Source: Nitrobacteraceae bacterium AZCC 1564 (GTDB lineage: Bacteria; Pseudomonadota; Alphaproteobacteria; Rhizobiales; Xanthobacteraceae). Taken from it: 64,000 nucleotides of DNA. A program made the position numbers and the translations under genes. The notes below the pieces were generated by a model that did not search any database, had not been told where the DNA came from, and was given only the letters and a program-made list of their open reading frames with translations. The stretch spans positions 186,001 through 250,000 of the forward strand of contig JBAGRR010000001.1 of assembly GCA_036924835.1 (NCBI GenBank). Direction: 5' to 3'. This document shows positions 8,313 to 17,667 of the stretch, piece by piece. Numbering within the stretch: the first letter of the stretch is position 1; every line of letters begins with the position of its first letter.

Positions 8313-9215
8313 TTAGTGTTCTCGGCGTCCCAACGTGAACAAGCTGACTGGGAATTCCGCTGCGTACCGGTGCAGCTTGGGCTTTGGCGGCGGTACGTAT
8401 GGCGTGGCCGGTGGCTCAACCACCTTGCGGTAAAGATGCCAAGTCGCGTGGCCGAGCACAGGGATGACCACGGTCAGGCCTAAGAAGAACGGGACCGTTC
8501 CGATGACCAGCAGTGCGGCGACGATCAAGCCCCAGATCGCCATCTGTACCGGGTTTTTTGCCACGGCGCGCAGCGAGGTCAGGACAGCGTCAGCAGCGCT
8601 GGAATGACGATCCAGCATCATTGGGAAGGACACCACGCTGATGCAGAACGCCGCCAGCGCAAACAGAAAGCCTACGCTGCAGCCGATGAAAATCAGACTA
8701 TGCCCTTTGGATGTGGTCAGCACTTCGCTCAGGAAATTTGGAATGCTGGATGCAGGAGCGTAGCCAAATAGCGAGCTGTAGATGGATTGCGCGGCCGTGA
8801 GCCAGACCAGGAACAGGACAAGCAACGCGCCACCGAGCCCGAGCATCGCACCGATCGAAGGCGAAGACAGCACACTGAGCGCGTGGGAGGCGGTCGCATC
8901 CTCGCCGTTCTCGCGCCGCCGGCTGAGGTCGTAGAATCCGAGCGCGGCGAAGGGGCCCAGCAAAGCAAAGCCGGCAGCCAGCGGGAATAGCAATGGCAGG
9001 ATTGAATAACCCAAAGTGGCGCGCGCCAGGACGAGACCCAGCACCGGATAGATCAGGGCCAGCATAACGCCGTGCGAAGGTACGGCCTTGAAGTCTTCCC
9101 AGCCGAGCCGTAGCGCGTCCTTGAGATCGGCAACGGAGATTTTGCGAATAACAATCGCCGCAGACGACGATGATGCGGAAGGCGATTGAACAGTGCCTGT
9201 AACGGGATTGCTCAT
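8313..9215 (-). CDS. DUF2189 family integral membrane protein
   Basis: A 300-residue membrane protein with about six hydrophobic helices. The start is taken at the ATG giving MSNPVTGTVQSPSAS, preceded by AGAGG; an upstream start at 9272 adds a sequence without family features. The DUF2189 pattern is visible in DALRLGWEDFKAVPSHGVMLALIYPVLG, the central GFYDLSRRRENGEDA loop and PVLGHATWHLYRKVVEP near the C-terminus. Function is unknown. It stands alone, convergent with the copper genes. Confidence 0.85.
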   Translation of the reverse strand: MSNPVTGTVQSPSASSSSAAIVIRKISVADLKDALRLGWEDFKAVPSHGVMLALIYPVLGLVLARATLGYSILPLLFPLAAGFALLGPFAALGFYDLSRRRENGEDATASHALSVLSSPSIGAMLGLGGALLVLFLVWLTAAQSIYSSLFGYAPASSIPNFLSEVLTTSKGHSLIFIGCSVGFLFALAAFCISVVSFPMMLDRHSSAADAVLTSLRAVAKNPVQMAIWGLIVAALLVIGTVPFFLGLTVVIPVLGHATWHLYRKVVEPPATPYVPPPKPKLHRYAAEFPVSLFTLGRREH

Positions 9216-9598
9216 GGTGGCTGCCTCTTGATCGCGCAGCGCATTGCAACGCTGCGGTTGCTGTGGTGACACCTGCTCAACAGTATCACGATCCGGTCGG
9301 CGACGAATGGAAAACTTCTACATCTAAAATTCCAGACACCGTGAACCGATTGGAACCAACCGCGTTGGTGTGATCGGCCTTTTATTTTGCGGAGCAGCGT
9401 GAGAAACGGGCGCGTCATGTTGCAGCTTTTTGACGGAATTGACTCAAATACCCGCTCTGCATCAACGCGGTCTTACATTGGCAAGTCATGGACAGGCGTC
9501 TACACTGTTCCACGACCGGCGCGGCGCCGCCGGGATGACTCTAGAAGGCAACATTCAAATCCAAATCAATCCATCGTCGGGTTATCGGGAGTTTGACT
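9216..9598. other. intergenic region before the DUF3597 gene
   Basis: About 380 bases between divergent genes. Short frames occur but lack ribosome binding sites and coding character. It presumably carries the promoters of both neighbours. I see no repeat, RNA gene or strong palindrome. Confidence 0.4.
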
Positions 9599-9994
9599 AT
9601 GAGCATTTTCGGAAAAATCATGGGCGCGATCTTTGGCACCAAGGCCGAGGCCGCAGAGCCCGCGGGCGGCGCCGGCGCGGCAGCAAGCACACCGGCATCG
9701 TCGGGCGGCGCACCGGGTGCTGGCGCAAGCGTACAGATGGTTGATGTCGCCCCAATTCTCGATAAGGCCGTCGCAGCCAAGGGTGAAAAGCTGGAATGGC
9801 GTACGTCGATCGTCGACCTGATGAAAGCGCTCGACATCGACTCGAGCCTGAGCGCGCGTAAGGAACTGGCCAAAGAGCTCCATTACGATGGCGACATGAA
9901 CGATTCCGCTAAAATGAACATTTGGCTGCACAAGCAGGTGATGACCAAGCTAGCGGCAAACGGCGGCAAGTTGCCGGACGATCTTAAGACCTGA
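9599..9994 (+). CDS. DUF3597 domain protein
   Basis: A 131-residue soluble protein. The N-terminus is MSIFGKIMGAIFGTKAEA, then an Ala/Gly/Pro-rich linker to about residue 45. The DUF3597 domain follows with VDVAPILDKAVAAKGEKLEWRTS and LMKALDIDSSLSARKELAKELHYDG. The family may adopt a lysin-motif-like fold, but its function is unknown. ATG 9599 is preferred over TTG 9593. The gene is monocistronic, with a strong terminator 28 bases after it. Confidence 0.85.
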   Translation: MSIFGKIMGAIFGTKAEAAEPAGGAGAAASTPASSGGAPGAGASVQMVDVAPILDKAVAAKGEKLEWRTSIVDLMKALDIDSSLSARKELAKELHYDGDMNDSAKMNIWLHKQVMTKLAANGGKLPDDLKT

Positions 9995-10021
9995 GCTTAG
10001 GCGCATTCATCGCGCTGTTTG

Positions 10022-10047
10022 AAGGCCCGCCTCTGGCGGGCCTTTTT
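10022..10047 (+). terminator. rho-independent terminator after the DUF3597 gene
   Basis: GGCCCGCC (10024-10031) and GGCGGGCC (10035-10042) form an 8-bp GC stem with a 3-base loop, followed directly by TTTTT. Confidence 0.9.
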
Positions 10048-10219
10048 GTTGCGTTGCACAGCCAACATTGGCTGTCGCGTGGGCTATCCAAATCACCGGC
10101 AGAGGAATACAGAATGCCAGCGAGGAATATCACCATACCGACGCTGTTTGCCGAAGTGATACCGTCTCAAGAACATCAGAAAACTGTCACCATGGACTTT
10201 GCTTAGGGAGGAATATCCA

Positions 10220-11011
10220 ATGACCGATCTCAACCGTAGAACCGTCTTGGCGGGTGGCGCTGCGGCCCTCGCCGGAACGACAGCGCTGACCGAAGCTGCG
10301 AACGCGCAGGTTGGCGTCAAGACCATTTTCCCCGTCGGACAGACGACAATTCCCGTAGTGGGAATAAATGAAGCCTTCCCGGTGCGGCGTATCTATTGCA
10401 TCGGCCGCAACTATGCGGCGCATGCCATCGAGCGTGGCTCGGACCCGACACGTGAACCGCCGTTTTTCTTCCAAAAGCCGACCGATGCCGTTCAGGTTGT
10501 CGCCATCGGCACCGTCGCCGACCATCCGTATCCTTCGCTCACCAAGAACTATCACCATGAGGTTGAACTAGTGGCTGCGCTGAAGTCGGGCGGTACGAAT
10601 ATCCCGGTCGATAAGGCGCTGGATTGCGTCTACGGCTATACGCTCGGCCTCGACATGACGCGCCGCGATCTGCAGAACGCCATGGGCAACGAAAAGAAGC
10701 CGTGGGAAATCGGAAAAAGCTTCGATCATTCGGCAGTACTCGGCCCGATTCATCCGGCGAGCAAGACTGGACACTTTACCAAGGGCGCGATCTCGCTTTC
10801 GGTGAACGGCACGGTGCGACAGAATTCGGATTTGACCAAGATGATCTGGACCGTCGCCGAGCAGATTTCAAAGCTGTCGGAAGCCTTCGAACTGAAAGCC
10901 GGCGACCTTATTTACTCGGGCACGCCAGAGAATGTCGGTCCAGTGAACAAGGGCGACGTGCTGTTGTGCAAGCTGGAAGGCTTGCCGGATATGTCGATCA
11001 AGATCGTCTGA
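10220..11011 (+). CDS. fumarylacetoacetate hydrolase family protein with a Tat-type signal
   Basis: A 263-residue protein of the FAH superfamily (hydrolysis of C-C bonds in oxo-acids, isomerisation or decarboxylation). The fold markers are IYCIGRNYAAHAIERG, the metal-binding KNYHHEVELVAAL with its E-x-E-like pair, YGYTLGLDMTRRDLQ, GKSFDHSAVLGP and the end region SGTPENVGPVNKGD. Unlike cytoplasmic family members it starts MTDLNRRTVLAGGAAALAG, a twin-arginine leader with ANAQ as cleavage site, so it is probably folded and exported to the periplasm. The ribosome binding site AGGGAGGA at 10206-10212 fixes the start. It is monocistronic, with a terminator following. Confidence 0.9.
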   Translation: MTDLNRRTVLAGGAAALAGTTALTEAANAQVGVKTIFPVGQTTIPVVGINEAFPVRRIYCIGRNYAAHAIERGSDPTREPPFFFQKPTDAVQVVAIGTVADHPYPSLTKNYHHEVELVAALKSGGTNIPVDKALDCVYGYTLGLDMTRRDLQNAMGNEKKPWEIGKSFDHSAVLGPIHPASKTGHFTKGAISLSVNGTVRQNSDLTKMIWTVAEQISKLSEAFELKAGDLIYSGTPENVGPVNKGDVLLCKLEGLPDMSIKIV

Positions 11012-11039
11012 TGATCTCATTGCCGGACTTACGCAAAAC

Positions 11040-11064
11040 AAAGCCCGCCATTGGCGGGCTTTTC
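11040..11064 (+). terminator. rho-independent terminator after the FAH-family gene
   Basis: AAGCCCGCCA with TTGGCGGGCTT forms a GC stem at 11041-11060 and is followed by TTTT. Confidence 0.9.
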
Positions 11065-11079
11065 TAATAGCAAATTGAT

Positions 11080-11364
11080 TCAGGCTGTGATGTCGGCGTA
11101 TTCCGGATGTTTCTGGAGGTAATCGACGACGAATCCGCAGCCCGCCACGACCTTGAGGCCATTGGCACGGATTTGCTCCAATGCCCCTTGCACCAATCTT
11201 GATGCGATCCCTCGGCCACGGAGCGCGGGTGGCGTTTCAGTGTGAGTGATAATGACTTTCCCGGGGGCAAGCCGATAGTTTGCGAAAGCGATTGAGCCGT
11301 TCACGTCCAGTTCGTAACGGCTCAACGCTGCATTGTTGCGGACCGTTGTGGTTTCTTCGCTCAT
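11080..11364 (-). CDS. small GNAT-like N-acetyltransferase (YjdJ type), copy 1
   Basis: A 94-residue short GNAT protein (COG2388 type). The acetyl-CoA loop is seen as ALRGRGIASRLVQGALEQIRANGLKVV, with the family end HPEYADI. Such mini-GNATs have a truncated fold and unknown acceptors. The start giving MSEETTTVRNN is chosen because the upstream residues are unrelated. It lies 47 bases downstream of a close paralogue, with which it shares ELDVNG/LEVEGH, the CoA loop and the KHPEYAD ending, so the pair arose by tandem duplication. Confidence 0.85.
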   Translation of the reverse strand: MSEETTTVRNNAALSRYELDVNGSIAFANYRLAPGKVIITHTETPPALRGRGIASRLVQGALEQIRANGLKVVAGCGFVVDYLQKHPEYADITA

Positions 11365-11411
11365 CGCGTGTGCCTTTAGAAGGGGGACAGACAGCCTCAA
11401 AGGGGACAAAT

Positions 11412-11687
11412 TTAATTGAGCAGGTCGGCATATTCCGGATGCTTGCCGATGTAGGCCTTTACGAACGGGCATTGCGCCACGACCTTGAGCCCATCGGCGC
11501 GGACTTGATCGAGTGCGCCTTTAACAAGTCTCGATCCAATGCCTTTGCCCTCGAGTTCCTTTGGCACTTCCGTGTGGATGAACGTGATGACGTTGCCGGA
11601 TAGCTTGTAGTACGTGGCGGCAATGTGCCCTTCGACTTCGAGTTGATAGCGTTGTTTGGCTGTATTGTTTTGGACCGCTTCAGTCAT
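11412..11687 (-). CDS. small GNAT-like N-acetyltransferase (YjdJ type), copy 2
   Basis: A 91-residue paralogue of the gene just downstream. The CoA-binding segment is ELEGKGIGSRLVKGALDQVRADGLKVV and the end is KHPEYADLLN. The start at 11687 (MTEAVQNNTAKQRY) has GGAAAG before it. The reading frame stays open upstream to 11831, but that part (DGGCWKIDDIRGTTNGD) belongs to the remnant of another gene and not to the acetyltransferase. Confidence 0.85.
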   Translation of the reverse strand: MTEAVQNNTAKQRYQLEVEGHIAATYYKLSGNVITFIHTEVPKELEGKGIGSRLVKGALDQVRADGLKVVAQCPFVKAYIGKHPEYADLLN

Positions 11688-11710
11688 TGATCTTTCCAGA
11701 CATTGAATGA

Positions 11711-11853
11711 TTAGTTCTTGAGTGAGCTCGTCAGCAGGGGCGCGGACTGGCCAGAGATCACCGTTGGTCGTGCCGCGAATATCGTCAATCTTCCAGCACC
11801 CGCCGTCGCGCACGACGTCGTAGCGCACCACGGCGTCGGCAGGATTGGCAGCC
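11711..11853 (-). pseudogene. remnant of a DUF3828-like protein, frameshifted and truncated
   Basis: Read on the minus strand, the sequence encodes ADAVVRYDVVRDGGCWKIDD and then IRGTTNGDLWPVRA, which looks like the C-terminal end of a DUF3828-type secreted protein. If one C is removed from the CCCC run near 11737-11740, the frame continues LLTSSLKN and stops at 11711-11713. The 5-prime part is missing: an inverted repeat element (11854-11930) takes its place and brings an in-frame TGA. The family name is tentative; the decay is visible. Confidence 0.5.
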
Positions 11854-11930
11854 AGTGTGGTGGTAGTGGTTCAGAAGTTCGCTCCATCTTTCCCGCGAGT
11901 CCTTCCAGCGAACCTCGGAACCACCACACT
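11854..11930. repeat. inverted repeat element, GTTCGC family (copy 1)
   Basis: The ends are AGTGTGGTGG and CCACCACACT, with inner arms containing AGAAGTTCGCT and AGCGAACCTC around a loop of about 20 bases. The left arm carries a short insertion (TAGTGG). The same end sequences recur at 35.7, 50.0 and 50.7 kb. It replaces the 5-prime part of the DUF3828-like remnant. Confidence 0.85.
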
Positions 11931-12073
11931 AGAACAAAATCCGCCCCGTGGTCTCTTGTAAAGACCGGCGTGTTTCATACGTCCCTTGCAGGACATAGTT
12001 GATGCGGCCGGACGGTCGTTTTCGTCCTCTGCCAGAGAGCCGTTGGCCGCCTCGCTTTTAGGGAGGTTCAAAA

Positions 12074-12481
12074 ATGCCTGGCCATGGCTTTCTTAACACT
12101 CATCGAACATGGGAAGACTGGTGCGGCATGGCGTTAGGCATGCTGGTTGTGCTGTCGCCCTGGTTGACCGGCGAGGCCAATCATGGCCTCGGCGCAGAGC
12201 CCGAGCCGCGCTACGTCATCCTGGTCACAATGCTCATCGGTATTCTCGTGTTTTGCCTGGCGCAGATGGAGTACATCGCACTTCGGCGATGGCAGGAAGG
12301 ATGCGAGATGGCGCTAGGCGCCTGCCTAATGGCGCTGCCGTTAATCCTCAGCTACTCCGGCGCTGGCGCGCTTCGGTTGTGGCACACAAGCCTCGGCGGA
12401 GCGATCGTCCTGCTGGCGGTTCTCAAGCTCTGGCAGGATTGGGATCTGACGGACCAGGAACTGACCGGGCACGGTCAGTGA
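12074..12481 (+). CDS. SPW repeat membrane protein
   Basis: A 135-residue inner-membrane protein with four hydrophobic helices arranged as two SPW-type repeats. The first repeat is clear as EDWCGMALGMLVVLSPWL at about residues 13-30; the second is the related EGCEMALGACLMALPLIL at about 76-93. The function of SPW proteins is unknown. GGGAGG at 12060-12065 supports the start. It is convergent with uvrA. Confidence 0.88.
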   Translation: MPGHGFLNTHRTWEDWCGMALGMLVVLSPWLTGEANHGLGAEPEPRYVILVTMLIGILVFCLAQMEYIALRRWQEGCEMALGACLMALPLILSYSGAGALRLWHTSLGGAIVLLAVLKLWQDWDLTDQELTGHGQ

Positions 12482-12537
12482 GAGCTAAGCTATTCTTGAG
12501 GCTTTGATCAAAGCTCCAAGATGAGCATGATTGCATA

Positions 12538-12570
12538 AAGAAATCCGCCGGCCCGAAATCGGACCGGCGG
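12538..12570 (-). terminator. terminator of uvrA
   Basis: On the minus strand, CCGCCGGTCCG and CGGGCCGGCGG (12545-12570) pair over 11 bp with one G-U, and the RNA then continues AUUUCUUU. It begins 5 bases after the uvrA stop codon. Confidence 0.75.
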
Positions 12571-12574
12571 CTAA

Positions 12575-15562
12575 TTATTCCGCGGCCTCGTCGGCTGGTC
12601 GTTTCTTCGGTTTGCCCGCTTTCGCCAGCACGGGTGCAAGGAATTTACCAGTGTAACTACGCTGCGCCTTGACGATGTCCTCGGGCGGTCCCCAGGCGAC
12701 GATCTCGCCGCCGCCATCGCCACCTTCCGGACCGAGATCGATCACCCAGTCCGCGGTCTTGATGACCTCAAGGTTGTGTTCGATGACCACGACGCTGTTG
12801 CCCTGTGACACCAATTCGTGAAGCACCTCGAGCAGCTTGGCGACATCGTGGAAATGCAACCCCGTAGTCGGCTCGTCGAGAATATAGAGCGTGCGGCCAG
12901 TCGCGCGCTTGCTCAACTCCTTCGCGAGCTTGACGCGTTGCGCTTCGCCGCCGGACAGCGTCGTCGCTTGCTGACCGACATGAATGTAGCCAAGGCCGAC
13001 GCGTTGCAGTGTCTTGAAAGTTTCCCGTACGCGGGGAACGGCCTTGAAGAACTCCGCGGCTTCATCAACCGTCATGTCGAGGACGTCGGCAATGCTCTTG
13101 CCCTTGAACAACACCTCCAGGGTTTCGCGGTTGTAACGCTTGCCCTTGCAGGTGTCACACGTCACGTAGACGTCTGGCAGGAAGTGCATCTCGATTTTGA
13201 TAAGGCCATCACCCTGGCAGGCCTCACAGCGGCCGCCCTTGACGTTGAATGAGAAGCGGCCCGGCTCGTAGCCGCGCGCCTTTGATTCCGGTAGGCCAGC
13301 AAACCATTCGCGGATCGGCGTGAAGGCGCCAGTGTAGGTGGCCGGGTTCGAGCGCGGGGTCCGGCCGATCGGCGACTGGTCGATGTCGATGATCTTGTCG
13401 ATATGCTCCAGCCCCTCGATGCGGTCGTGCGGAGCAGGGGCTTCCGATGCGTTGTTGAGCTTGCGCGCAATCGCCTTGTACAGCGTGTCGATCAACAGCG
13501 TGGACTTTCCGCCGCCAGAGACGCCGGTCACACAGGTGAACAGCCCGAGCGGGATCTCGGCCGACACGTTCTTGAGATTGTTGCCGCGCGCGTTGACCAC
13601 CTTGAGGGTGCGCCGATGGTTCGGCGGTCGCCGCTCCTCGATAGGCACGGACAGCTCGCCGGTCAGGTATTTGCCCGTCAGCGACTTGGGGTTCGACTTG
13701 ATCTGTTGCGGGGTCCCCTGGGCGACAATGCTGCCGCCATGCACGCCCGCACCTGGACCAACGTCCACGACGTGGTCTGCTGTCTCAATAGCGTCCTCGT
13801 CATGTTCGACGACGATGACCGTATTGCCGAGATTTCGCAGCCGTCGCAGGGTATCGAGCAGACGGGCATTGTCGCGCTGGTGCAGACCAATCGAGGGTTC
13901 GTCGAGAACGTACAACACGCCGGTCAGGCCCGAACCGATCTGCGAGGCCAGCCGAATGCGCTGGCTCTCGCCGCCGGACAGGGTGCCGGACGAACGGGAC
14001 AGCGTGAGATAGTTCAAGCCGACGTCGAGCAGGAACGACAGTCGCTCGCGGATCTCCTTCAAGATCCGCACTGCGATTTCGTTCTGTTGCTTGTTCAGCG
14101 CCTTGGGGACGGTCTCGAACCACTCGCCCGCACGGAGAACGGAGAGTTCTGAGATCTCGCCGATGTGCTTGCCGCCGATCTTGACGCAAAGCGCCTCTGG
14201 CTTCAGGCGGTGGCCATGACAGGCGTCGCACGGCACGTCACTGAAATATTTGCCAAGCTCTTCGCGGGCCCATTCACTTTCAGTCTCGCGGAAGCGGCGC
14301 TCGATGTTGGTGACGACGCCCTCGAACGGCTTCTTGGTGTCGTACGATCGGACGCCGTCCTCATAGGAGAACTTGATCTCGTCATCGCCTGAGCCGAACA
14401 GGATCGCATTCTGTGTTTTCTTCGGCAGGTCCTTCCACTTGGTATCAAGCGTGAACTTGTAGAACTTGCCGAGCGCCTGCAGTGTCTGGATGTAATAGGG
14501 GGAGGACGACTTCGCCCAAGGAGCGATCGCTCCCTTGCGAAGCGTCTGTTCCTTGTCCGGAATGACCAGGTCGGCATCGATGTGCTGCTCGACACCCAGG
14601 CCGCCGCACTTCGGGCAGGCGCCATAGGGATTGTTGAAAGAGAAGAGCCGAGGCTCGATCTCGGGGATCGTGAAGCCGGAAACCGGGCAGGCGAATTTCT
14701 CCGAGAACAGGATGCGCTCGGGCCCACTCTTGTCGTGGATCTTCGCGGTCTTCTTTTCTGGCTTCTTGTCGGTCGCGGCATCGCCTGCAGCAGGAGCGTC
14801 GGCGAATTCGACAACAGCAAGGCCTTCAGCCAGTTTCAGAGCTGTCTCGAATGATTCTGCCAGGCGTTGCGCCATATCAGGACGCACGACAATGCGGTCG
14901 ACCACGACATCGATGTCATGCGGGAATTTCTTGTCCAGGGTTGGCGCATCGGCGAGTTCGTAGAACTTCCCGTCGATCTTGACCCGCTGGAAGCCCTTTT
15001 TGAGATAGTCCGCCAGTTCCTTTCTATATTCGCCCTTGCGGCCACGCACGACAGGGGCCAGCAAATAGAGGCGGGTGCCCTCCGGCAGCGCGAGCACCCG
15101 ATCGACCATTTGCGAGACGATCTGGCTTTCGATCGGCAAGCCTGTTGCCGGCGAGTACGGAATGCCGACGCGCGCCCACAACAGACGCATGTAGTCGTAG
15201 ATCTCCGTAACCGTGCCGACGGTGGAGCGCGGGTTTTTCGACGTCGTCTTCTGCTCGATGGAGATGGCCGGCGACAGCCCGTCGATTTGATCGACGTCCG
15301 GCTTCTGCATCATTTCGAGGAATTGGCGGGCGTAAGCGGACAGCGATTCGACGTAGCGACGCTGCCCCTCTGCGTAGATGGTGTCGAACGCTAGTGACGA
15401 TTTGCCTGATCCCGATAAACCGGTGAACACCACGAGCTTGTCGCGCGGGATTTCGAGATCGACATTCTTGAGATTGTGCTCGCGGGCACCGCGGATCGTA
15501 ATCGCACGCAGACTTGACACTGCAGCAGTCGACTTGCGGCTTGCCTTGATCACTTCATCCAT
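12575..15562 (-). CDS. uvrA: UvrA, excinuclease ABC subunit A
   Basis: UvrA is the damage-recognising ATPase dimer of nucleotide excision repair and loads UvrB on DNA. The 995-residue protein has two ABC modules: Walker A motifs [12 protein letters not shown] and [12 protein letters not shown], and signatures [12 protein letters not shown] and [12 protein letters not shown]. Zinc-finger cysteine pairs are present (CPKCGG, CDACHG, CEACQG, CDTCKG). The start at 15562 ([11 protein letters not shown]) gives the usual N-terminus; the frame is open 74 codons further but those are not UvrA-like. A perfect SOS box lies 99 bases upstream, so LexA control is expected. Confidence 0.97.
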   Translation of the reverse strand: MDEVIKASRKSTAAVSSLRAITIRGAREHNLKNVDLEIPRDKLVVFTGLSGSGKSSLAFDTIYAEGQRRYVESLSAYARQFLEMMQKPDVDQIDGLSPAISIEQKTTSKNPRSTVGTVTEIYDYMRLLWARVGIPYSPATGLPIESQIVSQMVDRVLALPEGTRLYLLAPVVRGRKGEYRKELADYLKKGFQRVKIDGKFYELADAPTLDKKFPHDIDVVVDRIVVRPDMAQRLAESFETALKLAEGLAVVEFADAPAAGDAATDKKPEKKTAKIHDKSGPERILFSEKFACPVSGFTIPEIEPRLFSFNNPYGACPKCGGLGVEQHIDADLVIPDKEQTLRKGAIAPWAKSSSPYYIQTLQALGKFYKFTLDTKWKDLPKKTQNAILFGSGDDEIKFSYEDGVRSYDTKKPFEGVVTNIERRFRETESEWAREELGKYFSDVPCDACHGHRLKPEALCVKIGGKHIGEISELSVLRAGEWFETVPKALNKQQNEIAVRILKEIRERLSFLLDVGLNYLTLSRSSGTLSGGESQRIRLASQIGSGLTGVLYVLDEPSIGLHQRDNARLLDTLRRLRNLGNTVIVVEHDEDAIETADHVVDVGPGAGVHGGSIVAQGTPQQIKSNPKSLTGKYLTGELSVPIEERRPPNHRRTLKVVNARGNNLKNVSAEIPLGLFTCVTGVSGGGKSTLLIDTLYKAIARKLNNASEAPAPHDRIEGLEHIDKIIDIDQSPIGRTPRSNPATYTGAFTPIREWFAGLPESKARGYEPGRFSFNVKGGRCEACQGDGLIKIEMHFLPDVYVTCDTCKGKRYNRETLEVLFKGKSIADVLDMTVDEAAEFFKAVPRVRETFKTLQRVGLGYIHVGQQATTLSGGEAQRVKLAKELSKRATGRTLYILDEPTTGLHFHDVAKLLEVLHELVSQGNSVVVIEHNLEVIKTADWVIDLGPEGGDGGGEIVAWGPPEDIVKAQRSYTGKFLAPVLAKAGKPKKRPADEAAE

Positions 15563-15660
15563 GAGGTCGTTTCCGGTGACGCGCCGCGCGCAAACAGAAC
15601 GTCGTCCCCGGAAACGCGGAGAGACTGTCACCAGTTGCTCGGCCAGATTCTCAATGCTCG

Positions 15661-15675
15661 GAACATAGGAAGAAC
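15661..15675. promoter_or_regulatory. LexA (SOS) box upstream of uvrA
   Basis: GAAC, seven bases, GAAC at 15661-15675 matches exactly the alphaproteobacterial LexA operator GAAC-N7-GAAC. It sits 99 bases upstream of the uvrA start codon and about 175 bases downstream of the porin stop, so uvrA is the likely target. Confidence 0.8.
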
Positions 15676-15785
15676 GGTTGCAGATTTCCAGCCCCAAGCG
15701 CGAGCCATCAACTGTTTGATTCGGTTCCGTCCACGAAGTTTCTGTTGGGTGCTGGCTTAGTTTGGCGCTGTCTTTAGAAGACACA

Positions 15786-15815
15786 ACAAAAAGGCCGGCT
15801 CGAAGAGCCGGCCTT
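15786..15815 (-). terminator. terminator of the outer-membrane protein gene
   Basis: On the minus strand, AAGGCCGGCTC and its complement (15791-15801 with 15805-15815) form an 11-bp stem with a 3-base loop, followed by TTTTTGTTG. It lies 35 bases after the porin stop codon. Confidence 0.9.
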
Positions 15816-15849
15816 TCCGTAACCCTGAGAATCTCAGGTCAGACGAAGA

Positions 15850-16578
15850 TCAATACTTCGCGACGACTGGGCTGGCCCAGTTGAAGTGATAGTTCACGCC
15901 AACCTTCACAGTGTGCAGGTCGTCCTTGTAGCTGAGGGCCTGAGGAAGGCCAGCAGCGGTGTAAGCAACGTTGGTGGTGTCGAAGTTGTAGTACTGGTAC
16001 TCAACCTTCGCCGACCAAGACGGAGCGAACATGTATTCGAAGCCGCCGCCGACGGTCCAACCGGTGTCCTGACGATCGGTCACAGCCGGCAGGAAGCCTG
16101 CGGTTGCTTCGAGGCCGTTGTTGTCACGGAACGCAACACCGCCCTTGGCGTAGATCATGCCAGGACCCCAGGTGTAGCCGAGGCGGCCGGTGACCGAAGC
16201 GAGCCAGTCAGACTTGTCGCGAAGCACATCGAAGCCGTCCGTGAAGCTGCGCTTGCTGTCCGAGAGACCGCTGATCTGGCCTTCGATACCGATGACCCAG
16301 TTCGGAGCGAACTGGTAGTCAGCACCGATCTGACCACCGCCGAGGAACGCGGCGTCGCGGTTGCTGCCGGTCAGGAGCGGGTCAGTGGTGGCGAAGCTGT
16401 CGTCACCGCCGAAAGCTGCACCGATGTGACCACCGACGTAGATGCCGGACCAGTTGAAGACAGGCGCCGGAGCGTAAACAGGAGCCTTGGTGTAGGTGCG
16501 AGCCGGCAGGTCAGCAGCGACCGCCGATGCGGTACCGAGCGCAACGAGTGCTACGGTGCCGAGCAGAAACTTTTTCAT
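15850..16578 (-). CDS. Omp25/Omp31-type outer-membrane beta-barrel protein
   Basis: A 242-residue outer-membrane protein. The signal peptide MKKFLLGTVALVALGTASAV ends before AADLPAR. The motif FNWSGIYVGGHIGAAFGG opens the small eight-stranded barrel, and alternating aromatic strands run to the end (VKVGVNYHFNW). Codon use is strongly biased to G/C-ending codons, as in highly expressed porins. It is flanked by a good terminator and a long leader and is therefore an independent unit placed between uvrA and ssb. Confidence 0.93.
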   Translation of the reverse strand: MKKFLLGTVALVALGTASAVAADLPARTYTKAPVYAPAPVFNWSGIYVGGHIGAAFGGDDSFATTDPLLTGSNRDAAFLGGGQIGADYQFAPNWVIGIEGQISGLSDSKRSFTDGFDVLRDKSDWLASVTGRLGYTWGPGMIYAKGGVAFRDNNGLEATAGFLPAVTDRQDTGWTVGGGFEYMFAPSWSAKVEYQYYNFDTTNVAYTAAGLPQALSYKDDLHTVKVGVNYHFNWASPVVAKY

Positions 16579-17053
16579 TTCAGTTCTCCAGTTGTGCCTG
16601 CTTCATTGGCCTGAAGCAGTTTTTATTGAAAGCGAACGCAGTGGCATTGCGATTCCATGAAGGGAATATACCGGGTTCTTCCAGAAATGCCGTCTCCCAA
16701 AAGACACACTCGATCAGGAAGTCATTCCTTCTAAGGCAAGGATTTACTTGGAACTTTTGGACTCTCTGCTCCACGTTTCGATCACTTTTTCGACATATTC
16801 TGAGGCGGTTTTATAAAATTGTCAGATATTCAACGAGTTCCCTGGGATGTAACGGCTTGCATGGGAACAAATAGAGCACATAATGTGTTGACGGCGGATC
16901 CGACTCGGCCGGATGCGGTGGATAACCGCACGGCAGGCGTCGTCGAGCTGGCAAGAACGTATAGGGTCGAGCCAGAACCGGGCGCGGGCATTTAAGACTG
17001 CGGCCCGACAGCATAAGTAGTGGGCGCGTTGGAGCGCCAGAGTGGAGATGATC
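16579..17053. other. intergenic region between the porin gene and ssb
   Basis: About 475 bases. It is AT-rich near 16780-16830 (TTTATAAAATTG), which fits promoter sequence, and becomes GC-rich toward ssb. I searched it by eye for GAAC-N7-GAAC and found none, so the ssb gene has no visible SOS box. No RNA gene or repeat is seen. Confidence 0.45.
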
Positions 17054-17536
17054 ATGGCGGGAAGCGTCAATAAAGTTATCCTGGTTGGCAACCTTGGCGC
17101 CGATCCTGAAATCAAGCGAACGCAGGATGGACGTCCCATCGCCAACCTGAGCGTTGCGACATCGGAAACCTGGCGGGACCGGGCGACCGGCGAGCGCAAA
17201 GAGAAGACGGAATGGCACCGGGTCGTGATCTTCAATGAAGGGCTCTGCAAGATTGCGGAGCAATATCTGAAGAAGGGCGCCAAGGTTTATCTGGAGGGCC
17301 AGTTGCAGACCCGCAAATGGCAGGACAAGGACGGCAAGGACCGTTATTCAACGGAAGTTGTTCTTCAGAACTTCAATTCGAACCTGACCATGCTCGATGG
17401 ACGCAGCGGTGGCGGTTCGTTTGCGCCCGATGAAGGCGGCGGTGATTTCGGATCTTCGGGACCGCGTTCAGCGCCCCCACGCCGTGTGGCTGCCGGTGGC
17501 CGCAACGACGACATGAACGACGACATCCCGTTCTGA
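17054..17536 (+). CDS. ssb: single-stranded DNA-binding protein
   Basis: SSB coats single-stranded DNA in replication and repair. The OB-fold domain covers residues 1 to about 110 ([20 protein letters not shown], then [20 protein letters not shown] and [10 protein letters not shown]). A Gly/Ser/Arg-rich flexible linker follows, and the conserved acidic tip DDIPF is at the end, used to recruit partner proteins. ATG 17054 is selected because GGAG at 17044-17047 is well spaced for it. uvrA lies in divergent orientation nearby, separated by the porin gene. Confidence 0.97.
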   Translation: MAGSVNKVILVGNLGADPEIKRTQDGRPIANLSVATSETWRDRATGERKEKTEWHRVVIFNEGLCKIAEQYLKKGAKVYLEGQLQTRKWQDKDGKDRYSTEVVLQNFNSNLTMLDGRSGGGSFAPDEGGGDFGSSGPRSAPPRRVAAGGRNDDMNDDIPF

Positions 17537-17552
17537 TTTTAGGATGAAACGT

Positions 17553-17589
17553 AAAAACGGGTGCCCCAAGCAGGGGGCACCCGTTTTTA
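17553..17589 (+). terminator. rho-independent terminator after ssb
   Basis: AAAAACGGGTGCCCC and GGGGCACCCGTTTTT pair around a 6-base loop; the T-run is part of the stem end. It begins 16 bases after the ssb stop. Confidence 0.92.
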
Positions 17590-17667
17590 TTATGCGAATG
17601 ACGGCTTGAGGATCGCCTCGAACACGAGGTGATGGTTCTGCCGAAAAGCCTGAGGGACAGTCTCCGA

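Noticed and set aside
15886-16614. A 242-codon open frame opposite the outer-membrane protein gene
   Set aside because: The porin on the other strand has a signal peptide, family motif and terminator. The antisense frame mirrors its biased codons.
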